This document shows, in pieces, positions 61,632 to 64,000 of a DNA stretch of 64,000 bases. Both the position numbers and the translations under genes were made by a program. This DNA comes from Medicago truncatula (taxonomy: Eukaryota > Streptophyta > Magnoliopsida > Fabales > Fabaceae), in NCBI RefSeq assembly GCF_003473485.1, contig NC_053044.1, positions 57,638,091 through 57,702,090 of the forward strand. The letters run 5' to 3'. The number at the start of each line of letters is the position of its first letter. The stretch's first letter is position 1. Under the pieces are notes generated by a model, which saw nothing but the letters and a program-made list of their open reading frames with translations, was not told where the DNA came from and ran no database searches.

Positions 61632-61788
61632 GGGTCAATGCTAACAATTACGGAATCCATAAAAGGAAATTGTGACTTTGAAATATAAGTCAAACATTTG
61701 TATAGTCATAAATACACAATGTTCTATTCAAAAGTTTCTTCTTTTAACTCCTTAAACAATGTCCTAAGGGCACTTGTTAGCATTTTTC
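61632..61788. mobile_element. Mutator-like MITE, GTTAAC family, copy 4
   Basis: 157 bp, left end GGGTCAATGCTAAC, right arm CCTAAGGGCACTTGTTAGCA. Flanks TTTAACTAA (61623-61631) and TTCAACTAA (61789-61797) agree at 8 of 9 positions. Confidence 0.7.
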
Positions 61789-61799
61789 TTCAACTAAAT

Positions 61800-62269
61800 A
61801 GAGCTACACAAGTTATAATTTACAATTGGCCAAATAGATTTTAAGAAAGTTCAAAATTCCATCATAATTTTATGCACAAAAAGTGTATTTCCTAAAATAA
61901 TGTGACTAAATAAATATATATATTATATCTATATATGATAATTAACATGAAGTAAATATTAAATAGCAACACCATTTCATGATACTATCTGTATTATTAT
62001 TAATAAATATATGACAAATTTAAACATAATAAACCAGCTCGCCAACAAGTTGAGCACTCACTACAGTGTGTGCATGAGCGTGCTCACTTCAATTGCTCAC
62101 TGGCTCGGCTTATTGAGCCAAATACGAGTCGCAACTTATGAGCTGCTCATGTGCAACTTAACTCATTTCCACTCCCATCATCAAGACTGTGTATATAGCA
62201 ACAATACCTCTAGAATGCAAAATAAATACTTGCAAGGCTAGATTAGAAGCCCGCCACTCAAGTAGCAGT
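61800..62269. other. Downstream of RNA-binding gene, no gene seen
   Basis: AT-rich then a stretch with GCTCACTTCAATTGCTCACTGG-type words. No supported exon. The mRNA of the minus-strand RNA-binding gene probably ends in this region. Confidence 0.4.
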
Positions 62270-62399
62270 TCCACTGCTCTTAGTCCTGCTGCAAACTAAG
62301 GATATCTGCAACAGGGATAGATTAAAAATGTAAGTACATGATGTACATAGAGACATGCACTGTAAGATGCTTGGTGAATAGCCCACCTTAATCGTCCCC

Positions 62400-63688
62400 T
62401 CAACCATCTGTTTGGTCAGGACCGCTACCTTGCATAAACTGAGGAGAAACAATAAATTGTGGTTGGCCTGGAACTGGTGCAGCAATTCCTGAAAAATCAA
62501 ATACTTACGAATGACACATGTTTGCACAGAATTTAAAGTTTTGCATTAAATAATAATCAATAGATTTTAATGACTTGCTCTATATGCAATCTTACAACAC
62601 TGTACATATAAAACGAATCACCATTCTTTACAGAGTAGCTACTTTCCTGTCCATCAGAACTTCAATTACTTATATTTTTTAATTAAATAAACCCAACCTT
62701 CTATCATATATTACAATACCCTTAATTTTGTACATAATTTAGGGTTTGATAACTGAAATTGCCTAAATATGTTGTATTATTCATTAATCTCATTTATATA
62801 CCAACAGCTGATAAGTGTATGTGATCTGGCCAATCAATGCTTGTTAAGAATTGAAGGTTATTTGCCTAATATGTTTCCAAATGAATGTTAATTCAAATAT
62901 ATATGGGCTTTTGTTTCTCAAAGAATACCCACCAAAGATGGCTGTTCATGGAGCATATGTTTTAGAAAGAAAAAAAGACATTCCCGGGAATAGAGGATGG
63001 GAAAAAGGAATTCCTGCGTTTGGTAGAAAGGAACAAAAATAATATGCCTAGGAATAAATAATACCAAGGAATTCCACGTTCAGAGCAAAACTCATTTATA
63101 CCCTCTTATTTTACCAGTGTGTTCCCCACGTTCTGATAAATTATTTAACGTAACGTTTTCCTTTTTTTGAGTAACGAGGCTTAAGGTCTATCAATGTAAT
63201 GGTTCATTTCTTTGAAACAATCCTAGGAATAAAATTCTCATTATTGTTTTCCTGGGAAAGTTGTTCCAAAGGAATGGCCCGAGTCACTAATGGAAATTCT
63301 TTCTTGGACAGAGGACTGTACCGCTAGGATATGGGACTTGAATGGCAGGCACGGGTGAAGTTGTTATTGCATTAACATTGGACCCACCATAGGGCACAAT
63401 CTGATGACCTGGTACTGTATAACCCTGCATTGCTGTATAACCATGACCGCCAGGAATAGCTTGACCCAATTGTCCATAAGGATAAATAGTTGTATTCATC
63501 GCACCAGGCACACCATAAATCTGAAGGTACTGTTGTTGACCTGCATAAGGGTTGTACATACCCTATTGGACACGGTAGAAGTTGAAAAAGTCAGCATCTT
63601 ATAAATAATATTAACATTTATCCTAAGCCAGATAAAAAAAACTGATATGACCTGTGGGTATACGTATTCAGGTCCATACGTCGTATAC
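62400..63688 (-). CDS. RNA-binding (RRM, ARP1/RBM24-like) protein, C-terminal exons
   Basis: Three in-phase coding exons on the minus strand: 63688-63652, 63562-63322 and 62488-62400 (TGA at 62402-62400). The 5' part, including any RNA recognition motif, lies beyond base 64000. The visible part is a Tyr/Pro/Gly/Gln-rich low-complexity tail: YTTYGPEYVYPQGMYNPYAG, QQQYLQIYGVPGAMNTTIYP, GYTVPGHQIVPYGG, ITTSPVPAIQVPYPSG, IAAPVPGQPQFIVSPQFMQG, ending GSGPDQTDG. This tail is what I remember from plant RRM proteins annotated as ARP1- or RBM24-like, which bind single-stranded RNA. The domain itself cannot be checked here. A 3' UTR intron (about 62387-62310, GTGGGC...GCAG on the minus strand) is likely, a feature that can subject mRNAs to surveillance if it is more than about 55 bases past the stop; here it is closer. 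Confidence 0.7.
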
Positions 63689-64000
63689 CTGCAAAGAAAA
63701 AACAACCAAATATAATGTTGAAAAGATCACCTCTAAAGCATGATTCTGGTGTGATACATTTGGATGCACAATGCAGATGTAGTTAGGAACACCTTACACA
63801 CATGAAGACTAATACTATACGGTCATTAGTTTATTACATCCAATTGACATAGGTTTTCCATATACAGTGAACCAGTGATTACCAAATCTCGGGATTTTTA
63901 TCTCCTAACTAACCACTAATCAAGTACTTGCAAGGACATGTTCTATGGGTCTAGTTGACCTCATCACCGACATATACCAGGTAAAAAAAAAAGATAACTG
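63689..64000 (-). other. Intron of the RNA-binding gene
   Basis: Sequence upstream of the first visible exon's CAG acceptor (63691-63689). No exon recognised up to the window edge. Confidence 0.5.

Noticed and set aside
63000..63310. Possible extra exon in the RNA-binding gene intron (62851-63042 frame)
   Set aside because: It is on the opposite strand and the minus-strand exons flanking it already join in phase without it.

Overview
The window looks like plant nuclear DNA: AT-rich, with multi-exon genes carrying GT-AG introns and long gene-free stretches full of small transposons. The gene set (cell-wall/xylem protease, boundary NAC factor, plastid division and thylakoid proteins, tonoplast sugar carrier) is that of a dicot. 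The style of the tRNA-derived SINEs and of MITEs beginning GGTTAAATATGTTTTTGGTCCC suggests a legume of the Medicago/Trifolium/pea group. The species is inferred, not proven.

Nine genes are supported. 1-303 (+): 3' end of an ATL-type RING-H2 ubiquitin ligase. 12061-14581 (+): MCD1-like plastid division-site protein, 5 exons. 17287-23395 (-): tonoplast sugar transporter (TST/TMT), 5 coding exons. 32438-34633 (-): CUC3-like NAC transcription factor, 3 exons. 41028-42370 (+): xylem cysteine peptidase (XCP), 4 exons. 44616-48468 (-): AT-hook nuclear-localized (AHL) protein, 5 exons. 52773-54696 (+): PsbP-domain protein PPD3, 10 exons. 56057-58444 (-): SWI3B chromatin remodeller subunit, 5 exons. 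62400-63688 (-): last exons of an RNA-binding protein that continues past the window. Exon joins were checked for phase by hand; every spliced model stays open from ATG to stop.

The genes are functionally unrelated neighbours, as usual in a plant chromosome. Between and inside them lies a dense layer of short non-autonomous elements, many with readable target-site duplications (TSDs): Mutator-like MITEs with 9-bp TSDs (at least three families), hAT-like elements with 8-bp TSDs, Stowaway-like elements flanked by TA, a MITE that sits inside (TA)n microsatellites, at least three tRNA-like SINE families, a 5'-truncated RTE-type LINE, a poly-A-tailed unidentified retroposon present as an inverted pair, and a solo LTR.

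No CRISPR, operon, viral or other undescribed multi-gene system was seen. The observations most worth following are: the solo LTR 345 bp upstream of the CUC3-like gene, whose own TATA box points at that gene; an exact tracheary-element cis motif (TERE) just upstream of the XCP TATA box; the 9-bp-TSD MITE families; and the inverted retroposon pair at 3031-4897.
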